A stretch of 13,405 nt of DNA from Bacteroidales bacterium UBA1189 (GCA_002309805.1 DBYJ01000057.1:1-13405); one strand, 5' to 3'; counted from the first letter of the stretch, positions 7,361-13,405 are shown. The notes: generated by a model from the letters alone, not told the origin. Numbers and translations are program-made.

Positions 7361-7464
7361 CTGAGCACCCATTTTACGCAGGGGAATAAATGCTCAGACC
7401 AAGGGAATAAAAAATTAGCCCAGTGGAATGACAGATTAGCCCAGTGGAATGAGAGGGGAAAAAG
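7361..7464. repeat. Four 21-bp tandem repeats next to a stem-forming inverted repeat
   Basis: The motif GGAAT recurs at 7383, 7404, 7425 and 7446, a strict 21-base period. Units are 7381-7401, 7402-7422, 7423-7443 and 7444-7464. Units 2 and 3 share the end ATTAGCCCA, unit 1 ends CTCAGACCA, and unit 4 decays after GTGGAATGA. A period of 21 is two helical turns, which would place bound proteins on one face of the DNA. CTGAGCA (7361-7367) and TGCTCAG (7391-7397) form a 7-bp inverted repeat overlapping unit 1. Confidence 0.8.
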
Positions 7465-7491
7465 GACAGATGAGGAGGACGTTTTTACAAG

Positions 7492-7525
7492 GGCATTTTG
7501 TGGAGAGTTTTTTCAAAAAAATGCC
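7492..7525. repeat. Inverted repeat at the outer edge of the left array
   Basis: GGCATTTT (7492-7499) pairs with AAAATGCC (7518-7525) across 18 bases that themselves contain TTTTTTC followed by A's. It ends exactly where the first 11-bp repeat begins. The right array has a related T-rich outer flank on the opposite strand (AGAGG then seven T's, complement of about 9168-9181; left AGAG then six T's at 7504-7513). Confidence 0.55.
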
Positions 7526-7634
7526 AACACTTACCTATTTTGCCGGAACGGCCTGACACATAATCCGTTAAACCAGGTAAGTGTTTGCGAAACACTTACC
7601 TAACACTTACCTGACATTTACCTGACACCTACTA
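7526..7634. repeat. Left 11-bp iteron array with perfect palindrome
   Basis: The unit AACACTTACCT occurs at 7526-7536, inverted at 7575-7585, and direct at 7591-7601 and 7602-7612. Two diverged copies follow without gaps: GACATTTACCT (7613-7623) and GACACCTACTA (7624-7634). The inverted and direct copies form a palindrome with 12-base arms (AGGTAAGTGTTT, 7575-7586; AAACACTTACCT, 7590-7601) and the centre GCG. The lone outer copy is 38 bases from the palindrome. The whole array lies upstream of the vapE promoter, so it is not in the vapE transcript and probably acts as DNA. Confidence 0.93.
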
Positions 7635-7739
7635 AAGCTCCTGTCCGGAAGGTTGAAAAAGTGGGAAAGAAATGAAAGGAAAGGCGTTAGGTTTTTCCAT
7701 GAAAATAATCAGAAAAAAGGTGCTTTTTTCGACAGGAAA

Positions 7740-7771
7740 TTTGGACGTTTGGCATAGTTTTTGCATCTTTG
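7740..7771 (+). promoter_or_regulatory. Promoter of vapE
   Basis: TTTGG (7740-7744), 19 bases, then CATCTTTG (7764-7771), one base off TAnnTTTG. It lies 52 bases before the vapE start and inside the mirrored unit, so vapE carries its own promoter within the unit. Confidence 0.7.
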
Positions 7772-7823
7772 CACGATGGCAGAAATGTCATTGAAACGTT
7801 TGTATTAACTAATAATTTCTATT

Positions 7824-9044
7824 ATGAAAACCACCCTTACCAATCGTGGAGAGACGCTTAACGTGTCTCAAAAAGGGACGCTCGACGTGGAGCAGTTCCT
7901 TCATGACAATTACCTTTTCCGTCGCAACGTGCTGAACGGGAAGGTAGAGTTTGTAACCTTGCCTACAGAGGGCACATCGGGCGGGCTGCCTGCCTGGCGC
8001 GTGCTGACACAGGAGGCGCTGAACAGCATCGTCATCCGCGCCAAGCGCGAGGATGTAGGCGATGGGGCTAACCCCAAGTCGGACATCGTGGAGCTAATCC
8101 ATTCAGAAGAGGTTCGCGCGTACGACCCCATCCGTGAGTATCTGGAGGGGCTGCCGCGCTGGGACGGAAAGAACCACGTGGCGCAGCTCTTCGGACGTCT
8201 GCCAGGCCTCAGCACAGAGCAGCTGGGATTCCTGAGCATCTGGCTCCGCTCGACGGTAGCGCATTGGATGCAGATGGACACGCTGCATGGCAACGAGTGT
8301 GTGCCCACGCTGATTGGGGCGCAGGGATGCGGGAAGACCACGTTCATCAGACGTCTGCTGCCCCAGCAGCTGCGACAGTATTACCTGGATCACCTGAACC
8401 TCTCGAACAAGTTCGACAAGGAGATGGCGCTGACAAACAACTTGTTGGTGAATCTGGACGAACTGGAAGCCATCCGTCCCAGCCAGCATGCAGTCTTGAA
8501 GCAGACACTCTCGAAGAACAAGGTGAACGGACGTCCCATCTATGGCTGCTCGCAGGAGGATCGTCCACGCTATGCTTCGTTTGTGGCAACGACAAACAAT
8601 CCCCATCCGCTGACGGATGCGACAGGCAGCCGACGATACATCTGCCTGACGATACCCGACGGGCAGATGATTGACAACCGAGGGAAGATCAACCACGAGC
8701 AGCTCTATGCCCAGGTGATGCACGAGATTTGCGAGCTGAAGTCGCCCTTCTGGTTCAACAACGAGGAGGTGGCGCGCATACAGCAGCAGAACCTCAGCTA
8801 CATGACGGAGATGGATATGGCAGAGATGGTGGAGGTCTGCTTCCGTAGGCCCGCAGAAAACGAGGGCTCGAAGCCGATGAACACGGGGCAGTTACTGGGC
8901 ATCATCCGTAGGGAATACCCGCTGGTGAAGAACACCCATAGCACGAAGATACACATCGGGCTGGCTATGAAGGAGCTGGGGTATGATGCCATCCATCGGG
9001 GGAACGTGAAGTACTTCAAGGTGATTCCCCTGAAAGCGGCCTGA
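7824..9044 (+). CDS. VapE-family SF3-like helicase/ATPase
   Basis: The 406-residue protein belongs to the virulence-associated E family, replication helicases found in prophages, plasmids and phage satellites. The segment YDPIREYLEGLPRWDGKNHV (100-119) is the family signature. It is followed by Walker A GAQGCGKT (165-172), Walker B LLVNLDE (207-213), the R237/Y240 stretch GRPIYG, sensor ATTNN (255-259) and arginine finger GSRRY (268-272). Residues 325-406 are a helical C-terminal domain ending in a winged-helix-like LGYDAIHRGNVKYFKV, which may bind DNA. The N-terminal primase domain found in larger Bacteroidales relatives is missing; the first 95 residues match nothing I recognise. Base composition is similar to the host core. 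No integrase, capsid or HU gene accompanies it. Its flanking iterons are the likely partner. Confidence 0.9.
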   Translation: MKTTLTNRGETLNVSQKGTLDVEQFLHDNYLFRRNVLNGKVEFVTLPTEGTSGGLPAWRVLTQEALNSIVIRAKREDVGDGANPKSDIVELIHSEEVRAYDPIREYLEGLPRWDGKNHVAQLFGRLPGLSTEQLGFLSIWLRSTVAHWMQMDTLHGNECVPTLIGAQGCGKTTFIRRLLPQQLRQYYLDHLNLSNKFDKEMALTNNLLVNLDELEAIRPSQHAVLKQTLSKNKVNGRPIYGCSQEDRPRYASFVATTNNPHPLTDATGSRRYICLTIPDGQMIDNRGKINHEQLYAQVMHEICELKSPFWFNNEEVARIQQQNLSYMTEMDMAEMVEVCFRRPAENEGSKPMNTGQLLGIIRREYPLVKNTHSTKIHIGLAMKELGYDAIHRGNVKYFKVIPLKAA

Positions 9045-9059
9045 CCCGGATGACAGTTC

Positions 9060-9157
9060 AGGTAGGTGTCAGGTAGGTGTTAGGTAGGTGTTTGACAAAC
9101 ACCTACCTAACTTTACACTCTTACTATCAACACCTTACAGGGGTTCAGGTAGGTGTT
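9060..9157. repeat. Right 11-bp iteron array with perfect palindrome
   Basis: The unit AGGTAGGTGTY is repeated head to tail at 9060-9070, 9071-9081 and 9082-9092, then inverted at 9098-9108, and once more direct at 9147-9157. Copies at 9082-9093 (AGGTAGGTGTTT) and 9097-9108 (AAACACCTACCT) form a palindrome around GAC. The gap to the outer copy is again 38 bases. The array is the mirror image of the left array with one consistent base change (CACCTACCT for CACTTACCT). It fills the space between the convergent vapE and DEAD-box stops. The palindrome has no T-run after it, so it is not a standard terminator. Confidence 0.93.
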
Positions 9158-9195
9158 GGGGTAAAAACGAAAAAAACCTCTATCCGGAGACGTCG

Positions 9196-10551
9196 CTATC
9201 GGGCAATTTCGATGATGGTCTTCATGCCCTTTATCTTCTCGCCGCTGACAAGGGTGAGGAGCTGGCGCACCTTCGAGCGACGGACGGCAGCATAGGCGAA
9301 ATGGTCGAGGACATCGATGCGCCCCACGTCATCGGAAGTCAGGTTGCCCTTTTTATAGAGGAAGCCAGCAATGTCGATGCGATTGAGCTTGTCCTTCTTC
9401 CCCTTGCCGATGTAAAGCGTCTCCCAAGCGGGGGGCGTGGGACGGCGAGGAATGTCGGGAAGGATAGCCTCTTCTAAATCCTCTCCTAAAGGGAAGGACT
9501 TTTTAATCGCCTCGAGGCTCTCATCAGGGCCAAGGATAAAGTAGCTGTTGCCCGTCGCATCCCAACGGGCGGTACGCCCTGTACGATGGATGACAGCCTC
9601 CTCATTAGCGGGCAGATGGTAGTGGATGATGTGCTGCACCTCAGGGATATCGAGCCCGCGGGAAGCCAAGTCGGTACTGACGAGGACATTAACGCTGCCG
9701 TTACGGAACTTATAGATGGCCCGCTCGCGCAAGTCCTGCTCCAAGCCTCCGTGATAGACGGCATGGATGAGCTTCTTCTCACGGAGGAAACTGCCGATGC
9801 GCTCCACAGATTCGCGATAGCCCACAAAGACGATGGCCTGCGAGCCGTCGAGACTGCACAGGAGGCGATAGAGGGTATTCAGCTTGTCCTTTTCAGGGGA
9901 GTGCACGACGTAATGGTTGACACGGGAGGAGCCGCCCAGATAATTGAGATGTATGCAGCGCTCAGGGTGGATGAATTCGGGCCATTCCTCCAGGTCGGTA
10001 GCCGAGAAGAACCAATGGCGCTCCACGCGAGGCAGAAGGTCGAGGAGGGTATTCATCTCGTCGTGGAAGCCGAGCTCGAGGCACTTGTCGAACTCGTCCA
10101 TCACTAACGTCCTGACGGCTTTGGCATCGATGTTTCCCTTCTGGAGATGGTCGATGAGGCGCCCAGGGGTGCCGATGATGAGCTCGGGATGGACGTCACG
10201 CATGGTACGATGCTCGTCCATAGCGGGACGGCCGCCATAGACGGCCATAGCCTTCCAAGGGGTGCCCATCTGCTTGAACACGGACTCGATTTGCATGGCC
10301 AGTTCGCGCGACGGCACAACGACGAGAGCGACGGGAAATGAGCTAATGGCAGACGGTGAGGGATTGGCGTTATTTGCATCGGCAATTCGCTCTATAAGCG
10401 GCAGCAGGTAGGCAAGGGTCTTGCCGCTGCCCGTGGGCGATAGCAGGGTGACGTCGCCTCGCTCGTGGCAGGCTGCCAGAGCGGCTTCTTGCATGGGAGT
10501 CAGCGCCTCAATTCCCAGACGTTGTAAGGCCTTCTGTTGTATCTCGTTCAT
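9196..10551 (-). CDS. DEAD-box RNA helicase with DbpA-like RNA-binding domain
   Basis: This encodes an ATP-dependent RNA helicase of 451 residues, cytosolic, probably acting in ribosome assembly or RNA turnover. Motifs in order: Q motif LTPMQ (17-21), SPTGSGKT (38-45), PSRELA (80-85), TPGR (128-131), DEFD (152-155) in place of DEAD, SAT (183-185), STDLASRGLD (292-301) and HRTGRTAR (322-329). The DEFD variant keeps the catalytic aspartate and glutamate. Residues about 377-451 match the DbpA C-terminal RRM, which in E. coli DbpA binds hairpin 92 of 23S rRNA; the same target is plausible but not shown. Residues 351-362 are a possible repeat-derived linker. No promoter of the usual type is visible in the repeat-rich upstream region. 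The dbpA symbol is withheld because orthology is uncertain. Confidence 0.93.
   Translation of the reverse strand: MNEIQQKALQRLGIEALTPMQEAALAACHERGDVTLLSPTGSGKTLAYLLPLIERIADANNANPSPSAISSFPVALVVVPSRELAMQIESVFKQMGTPWKAMAVYGGRPAMDEHRTMRDVHPELIIGTPGRLIDHLQKGNIDAKAVRTLVMDEFDKCLELGFHDEMNTLLDLLPRVERHWFFSATDLEEWPEFIHPERCIHLNYLGGSSRVNHYVVHSPEKDKLNTLYRLLCSLDGSQAIVFVGYRESVERIGSFLREKKLIHAVYHGGLEQDLRERAIYKFRNGSVNVLVSTDLASRGLDIPEVQHIIHYHLPANEEAVIHRTGRTARWDATGNSYFILGPDESLEAIKKSFPLGEDLEEAILPDIPRRPTPPAWETLYIGKGKKDKLNRIDIAGFLYKKGNLTSDDVGRIDVLDHFAYAAVRRSKVRQLLTLVSGEKIKGMKTIIEIAR
9467..9501 (-). repeat. Possible in-frame repeat inside the DEAD-box gene
   Basis: On the minus strand this 35-base stretch starts AAGTCC and ends GAGGC, like the GH20 insert at 2913-2947, and encodes KSFPLGEDLEEA (residues 351-362) in the same frame. 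It lies in the linker between the helicase core and the RRM, a site that tolerates insertion. Middle bases differ, so shared origin is uncertain. Confidence 0.35.
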
Positions 10552-10569
10552 ATTACTTTATTAATTATC

Positions 10570-10746
10570 GGGAGTTATAGGAGGAAGTAAAATTGGAAGT
10601 TAATGGGCTTTGCCCATAGAAGTTAACTCGCTTTGCTCGTGGACGAATGTTTTTTTATAATGGGGAGTTATAGGAGGAAGTAAAATTGGAAGTTAATGGG
10701 CTTTGCCCATGGAAGTTAACTCGCTTCGCTCGTGGACGAATGTTTT
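10570..10746. repeat. Two 84-bp near-identical direct repeats, period 93
   Basis: Bases 10570-10653 recur at 10663-10746 with two visible differences (CCATAGAAG/CCATGGAAG and GCTTTGCTCG/GCTTCGCTCG). Each copy contains the hairpin ATGGGC-TTT-GCCCAT (10603-10617 and 10696-10710) preceded by GGAAGTTA. The first part of each copy is built of 12-base modules beginning GGAGT or GGAAGT. The 9-base joint between copies is TTTTATAAT-like. Placement just upstream of the DEAD-box start means the duplication is probably transcribed with it or separates it from its promoter. Confidence 0.88.
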
Positions 10747-10771
10747 GCTCTCGCTGCTCCAAGATTTGTCC

Positions 10772-10784
10772 TGCGCGTAGCGCA
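10772..10784. repeat. Short hairpin TGCGC-GTA-GCGCA
   Basis: A 5-bp stem with a 3-base loop. On the minus strand it is preceded by GGAAGTTA, like the two ATGGGC hairpins on the plus strand, though the stem sequence is unrelated. Confidence 0.65.
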
Positions 10785-10790
10785 TAACTT

Positions 10791-10826
10791 CCATTTTTAC
10801 TCCCACTTTTACTCCCATTTTTACTC
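10791..10826. repeat. Three 12-bp tandem repeats
   Basis: CCATTTTTACTC (10791-10802), CCACTTTTACTC (10803-10814) and CCATTTTTACTC (10815-10826), followed by a decayed CATTTAAATTC. On the minus strand the units read GGGAGTAAAAATG-like, related to the GGAGT/GGAAGT 12-base modules of the 84-bp repeats on the other strand. Confidence 0.85.
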
Positions 10827-10838
10827 CATTTAAATTCC

Positions 10839-10853
10839 TGCCACGAAGTGGCA
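10839..10853. repeat. Hairpin TGCCAC-GAA-GTGGCA after the stop of the PEP-synthase-like gene
   Basis: A 6-bp stem with a 3-base loop begins 8 bases after the stop of the minus-strand gene and is preceded on that strand by GGAAG. No T-run follows in the minus direction, so it is a poor intrinsic terminator, but it may stabilise the mRNA end. Confidence 0.6.
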
Positions 10854-10861
10854 CTTCCGAA

Positions 10862-13405
10862 TTATTTCTCCATGACTTCAATGACGCCGACGCTCTTGAG
10901 GCCATCCATCTTCACGATGAAGGGACGGGGGAAACGGACGTGGCGGACGTGCTCCGTCTCGTGAATGGCGGGCATAGCCTCGAGCCACTCCATGCGGAAG
11001 ATGTCCTCGCTACCACGGGCAAACGGATTGACGGTGAAGTAGCCCACGCCGAAGGAAGTAAGGTTCTGGAAGAAGTGCGAGCCCTGACTGGGCTGGATGG
11101 GGCGTCCGTCAATGGCCGTTTCGACGATGAAACGCACACCCGCAATTTCACCCCACTCCACGGGAATGCCGAGAGCATCGTCAGCCGTCCCCCAGCGTCC
11201 TGGGCCAACGAGGAGATAGCCGCGTTCGTCGGCCGTCAGCAGTTCGTTCATCTCGCGGACTTCATCGGCGATGGCGCGGTTGATGGTGTATCCGAAGGCG
11301 CCTGGGCGGATATAGACGACGTCTTCGACATCGGAGGTGATGCCGTTGCCCAAAGACTGGGTGGAATAGAGCAGCAGCCGTTCGCGGTCAACCTGCGTAA
11401 GGTCTTCCTGAATACACTCGCGGGCACTCACGATGGGGCGCATCTGCAGCGGATAGAAGATGCCGGAGCGTTCCTTCGTATTGAAACGGGCGGCAAACTC
11501 AATCTCCACAGGACGGCGCATCCCCTCCGAGCCGTACTTCAGCACCAGCTGGACAATCTTCATCAGCGGGAAGAGGTCGTAGTGGAGCAGCCCCGAGAAG
11601 GTGACCAGCTTGCGGCCCGGGTAGTTGACGCCGTCGCAAATCATATCGTCCTCGCGGATATAGGTAGAGCCAATCCAGTCGAGCGTTCCGTCAGGAACAG
11701 CCTCGCTGACAGACAGGCGGAGGAGGTCAAAGTCCTCGTGGACGGTAAGCGGACGCTCATCGGACTCCATGTCGATGGCAAGGAAGGTGGTCTGCGTTTC
11801 CGTAAGCGCCAGACGTACCTCACTAATCTGCATGACATGGCGCGGATGAGCGGGACTGACACGAAGGGAGCGTCCCCCGTCGACGATATGCTTACCGAGG
11901 CCCAAAGCCAAGTCAACAACGCCTTCCTCGGCCTTCTCGTCCCCTACAGGATAGAAGTTGAGCGAGCGGGCAACGCCCGAGCAGTTGGGATAGAAACGGC
12001 GTCCGTAGCGGTCGCCCACCACCTCCTGAAGGATAATGGCCATCTTCTCCTGGTCGATGACGTTGCTCGTAGCCGCCATATAGGATTTCGAAGCGCGATA
12101 GAACACGCTGGCATACACGCCCTTGATGGCATCGGCCAGACGCGAGAGCTGATGCGGACCGTCAGGCACCATGTAGGTGGCATAGACGCCGGCGTAAGGC
12201 TGGTAGTGCGAATCCTCCAGCAACGAGCTGGAGCGCACGGCAATGGGATGCGAGACGACCTCGCAGAACGACTCTACATCGTCCCTCAACGTATCGGGCA
12301 GTTGCCCCTTCAGGAACGCCGCGAGAATCTCCTCGTCAGGAGCATCGGAAAGGGCTATGGGATAGAGGTTGTTGTCCTCCATGAAGCTGTCGAAGATATC
12401 GGTACAGAGGACGAGCGTCTTGGGGATATGAATCTCGGCCCGCTCAAGCCCCTGTATCTCGGGGTGCTTCTTCAGTATATTGTCGATGAAGGCGATGCCC
12501 CTGGCCTTGCCGCCCAGCGAGCCCTCGCCGATACGGGCAAAGTTTGAGTAGCGGTCGAAGCGCCCTCGCATGTATTCAGCCACGACGCCCTGATTCTTCA
12601 TGCGGCGATACTCCACAATAGCGTCGAAGATGATGCGGCGATGCACATCGATGTCCTTCTCGTCGTCAATGGACATCTTGCGCAGCACCTCGGCAATGGG
12701 GAACATGGCTCGCGAGGCCAGCCAACGCGAGATAACGTTGTGGGAGGCCAGATAGACGAACGACTCCGTAGGGACGGTGAAGATGTTGTCCTGCAAATCG
12801 CGCAGATTATGGACGCGAACGAGCTCCTCGCCCGTCTGCATATCGCTGAAGACGAGGTCGCCAAAGCCAAAGTGTTTCCACACCATCTGGCGAAGGTCAA
12901 CGTCCATCTTCTTGGAGTTCTTGTCGATATAGCCGATGCCGCGCGCTTCGGCAAGGGCGCGGTTCTTCTCCTCGGCCGACTGCATGATGATGGGCACGAA
13001 GGGATTGTCGGCACGGATGGCGTCGAGCAGCTTGAAGCCTGCATCGGGGTCCTTTGCCCCATTCTTCGGAAAGCGGACGTCGGTAATGACACCCAGCGTA
13101 TTGTCGCGGTAGGTTGAATAGAGTTCCCAAGCCTCCTCGTAGGTGCGGGCCAAGACAATCTTCGGACGTCCTCTCTTGCGCAGCATCACCTCGTGGGCAT
13201 TCAGCGCCTCGGTGGCGAAGTCGCGGCTCTGCTCCAGCACGAAGCGGTAGAGGTTCGGCAGCACCGACGAATAGTAGCGGATGCCGTCCTCGACGAGCAG
13301 AATCTGCTGCACGCCTGCCTCGTGGATGTCGTGGTCGAGGTTCATCTTGTCCTCTATCAATTTAATAATGGAAAGGATGAGCTCCGTGTTTCCCAGCCAG
13401 CAGAA
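10862..13405 (-). CDS. Receiver-domain/PEP-pyruvate-binding (PPDK N-terminal) fusion protein, 5' end outside the window
   Basis: The frame is open from the window edge, 847 visible residues; the N-terminus is missing. Counting from the TTG at 13358-13360 as residue 1, residues 18-165 form a response-regulator receiver fold with the acidic pair E24-D25 (LLVEDG), phospho-acceptor D94 (ITDVRF), S128 (MQSAE) and K147 (IDKN). Residues about 275-645 are the ATP-grasp PEP/pyruvate-binding domain: GEGSLGGKARG (278-288), IAVRSSSLLED (373-383), GVARSLNF (462-469) and VEIEFA with LQMRPIV (618-644). The phosphohistidine swivel domain and PEP-binding barrel of true PEP synthases are absent; about 190 C-terminal residues (including LVGPGRWGTADD) match nothing I recognise. 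It may phosphorylate an unknown substrate under two-component control; this is inferred. The TTG and the ATG at 13343-13345 are not taken as starts because FCWLGNTELILSIIKLIEDK upstream reads as coding. Confidence 0.88.
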   Translation of the reverse strand, partial: FCWLGNTELILSIIKLIEDKMNLDHDIHEAGVQQILLVEDGIRYYSSVLPNLYRFVLEQSRDFATEALNAHEVMLRKRGRPKIVLARTYEEAWELYSTYRDNTLGVITDVRFPKNGAKDPDAGFKLLDAIRADNPFVPIIMQSAEEKNRALAEARGIGYIDKNSKKMDVDLRQMVWKHFGFGDLVFSDMQTGEELVRVHNLRDLQDNIFTVPTESFVYLASHNVISRWLASRAMFPIAEVLRKMSIDDEKDIDVHRRIIFDAIVEYRRMKNQGVVAEYMRGRFDRYSNFARIGEGSLGGKARGIAFIDNILKKHPEIQGLERAEIHIPKTLVLCTDIFDSFMEDNNLYPIALSDAPDEEILAAFLKGQLPDTLRDDVESFCEVVSHPIAVRSSSLLEDSHYQPYAGVYATYMVPDGPHQLSRLADAIKGVYASVFYRASKSYMAATSNVIDQEKMAIILQEVVGDRYGRRFYPNCSGVARSLNFYPVGDEKAEEGVVDLALGLGKHIVDGGRSLRVSPAHPRHVMQISEVRLALTETQTTFLAIDMESDERPLTVHEDFDLLRLSVSEAVPDGTLDWIGSTYIREDDMICDGVNYPGRKLVTFSGLLHYDLFPLMKIVQLVLKYGSEGMRRPVEIEFAARFNTKERSGIFYPLQMRPIVSARECIQEDLTQVDRERLLLYSTQSLGNGITSDVEDVVYIRPGAFGYTINRAIADEVREMNELLTADERGYLLVGPGRWGTADDALGIPVEWGEIAGVRFIVETAIDGRPIQPSQGSHFFQNLTSFGVGYFTVNPFARGSEDIFRMEWLEAMPAIHETEHVRHVRFPRPFIVKMDGLKSVGVIEVMEK

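Larger units (their letters stand above)
7216..7823. other. 608-base non-coding divergent region between helicase and vapE
   Basis: No convincing gene is present. In order it holds the helicase promoter (7290-7297), a stem with 21-bp tandem repeats (7361-7464), an AT-centred inverted repeat (7492-7525), the left 11-bp repeat array with a perfect palindrome (7526-7634), about 100 AT-rich bases, and the vapE promoter (7740-7771). The density of repeats is far greater than two promoters need and resembles a replication origin or protein-binding region. Confidence 0.8.
7526..9157. other. Candidate vapE-iteron unit with mirrored repeat ends
   Basis: The left array, the vapE promoter and gene, and the right array form a 1632-base unit with inverted symmetry: outer single repeat, 38-base gap, palindrome, inward tandem repeats at each end. 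The plan resembles an initiator-helicase with its origin iterons, or terminal inverted repeats of a non-autonomous element. No transposase or integrase gene and no clear target duplication are seen. Whether it is mobile or replicating is inference. Confidence 0.55.

Noticed and set aside
7336..7389. 17-codon frame MKNNLSISPEHPFYAGE between helicase and vapE
   Set aside because: It is very short, overlaps the 21-bp repeat region, and has no promoter or recognisable pattern.
7575..7634. CRISPR array
   Set aside because: The repeats are 11 bases, directly adjacent or inverted, with no unique spacers and no cas genes.
9082..9108. Palindrome as terminator of vapE or the DEAD-box gene
   Set aside because: No T-run follows on either strand, and an equivalent palindrome exists upstream of the vapE promoter, where a terminator would make little sense.
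7500..9185. Insertion sequence or transposon with target duplication
   Set aside because: No transposase or recombinase gene is present and no direct duplication is evident beside the arrays, so it is left as a candidate unit.
10693..10905. 70-residue minus-strand frame in the repeat region
   Set aside because: It is built wholly of the 12-bp array, hairpins and 84-bp repeat, and overlaps the end of the large minus-strand gene.
10940..12547. 535-residue plus-strand open frame opposite the receiver/PEP-synthase-like gene
   Set aside because: It is antisense to a gene with clear domain motifs; G+C-rich codons on the minus strand produce stop-poor shadow frames. Its translation has no recognisable domain and no promoter precedes it.
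13343..13360. TTG (13358-13360) or ATG (13343-13345) as start of the receiver/PEP-synthase-like gene
   Set aside because: The frame stays open to the window edge and the upstream residues read as a plausible amphipathic helix continuous with the receiver domain.

Overview
The window reads as a chromosomal segment of a Bacteroidota bacterium, most likely Prevotella-like (Bacteroidales). Visible reasons are promoters of the Bacteroidota type (-33 TTTG, about 19 bases, -7 TAnnTTTG), starts without Shine-Dalgarno sequences, and a rpmB-rpmG-DUF4295 ribosomal protein operon typical of that phylum. The neighbouring genes also look like this group: a DUF4298 protein, a MnmA of Bacteroidales type, a GH20 hexosaminidase with a signal peptide, and a receiver/PEP-synthase-like fusion.

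Layout. Bases 1-50 hold the 5' part of a tRNA-Val(GAC) on the minus strand with its own promoter. Diverging from it on the plus strand are a DUF4298 gene and mnmA, which overlap by 11 bases. A promoter and a roughly 130-base structured leader then precede rpmB, rpmG and a 50-residue DUF4295 gene, closed by a clear intrinsic terminator (2434-2467). A secreted GH20 beta-N-acetylhexosaminidase follows (2598-4268).

The middle (4273-9157) looks accessory. A 980-residue UPF1-like superfamily 1 helicase with a C-terminal PD-(D/E)XK nuclease domain lies on the minus strand. It is AT-rich, and its stop is only 4 bases from the GH20 stop; it resembles a single-gene defence effector. Diverging from it, across 608 non-coding bases, is a 406-residue VapE-type SF3 helicase gene. 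The vapE gene is framed by two mirror-image arrays of 11-bp repeats. Each array has a perfect 12+3+12 palindrome, inward tandem copies and one outer copy exactly 38 bases from the palindrome. The two palindromes differ by one base per arm, changed symmetrically so that both stay perfect. A separate set of four 21-bp repeats lies further upstream. This vapE-plus-iterons unit (about 7526-9157) is the strongest candidate here for an undescribed element or replication-origin-like system.

The right part is more ordinary: a DEAD-box RNA helicase with a DbpA-like RNA-binding domain (minus strand), a 310-base repeat-rich spacer, and a large minus-strand gene running off the window edge. The spacer carries a 93-bp duplication, hairpins preceded by GGAAG(T), and a 12-bp tandem array. 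The last gene encodes a receiver domain fused to a PEP/pyruvate-binding ATP-grasp domain. Translation and RNA functions (tRNA, MnmA, L28, L33, DUF4295, DEAD-box) dominate the outer parts; the middle block interrupts them.
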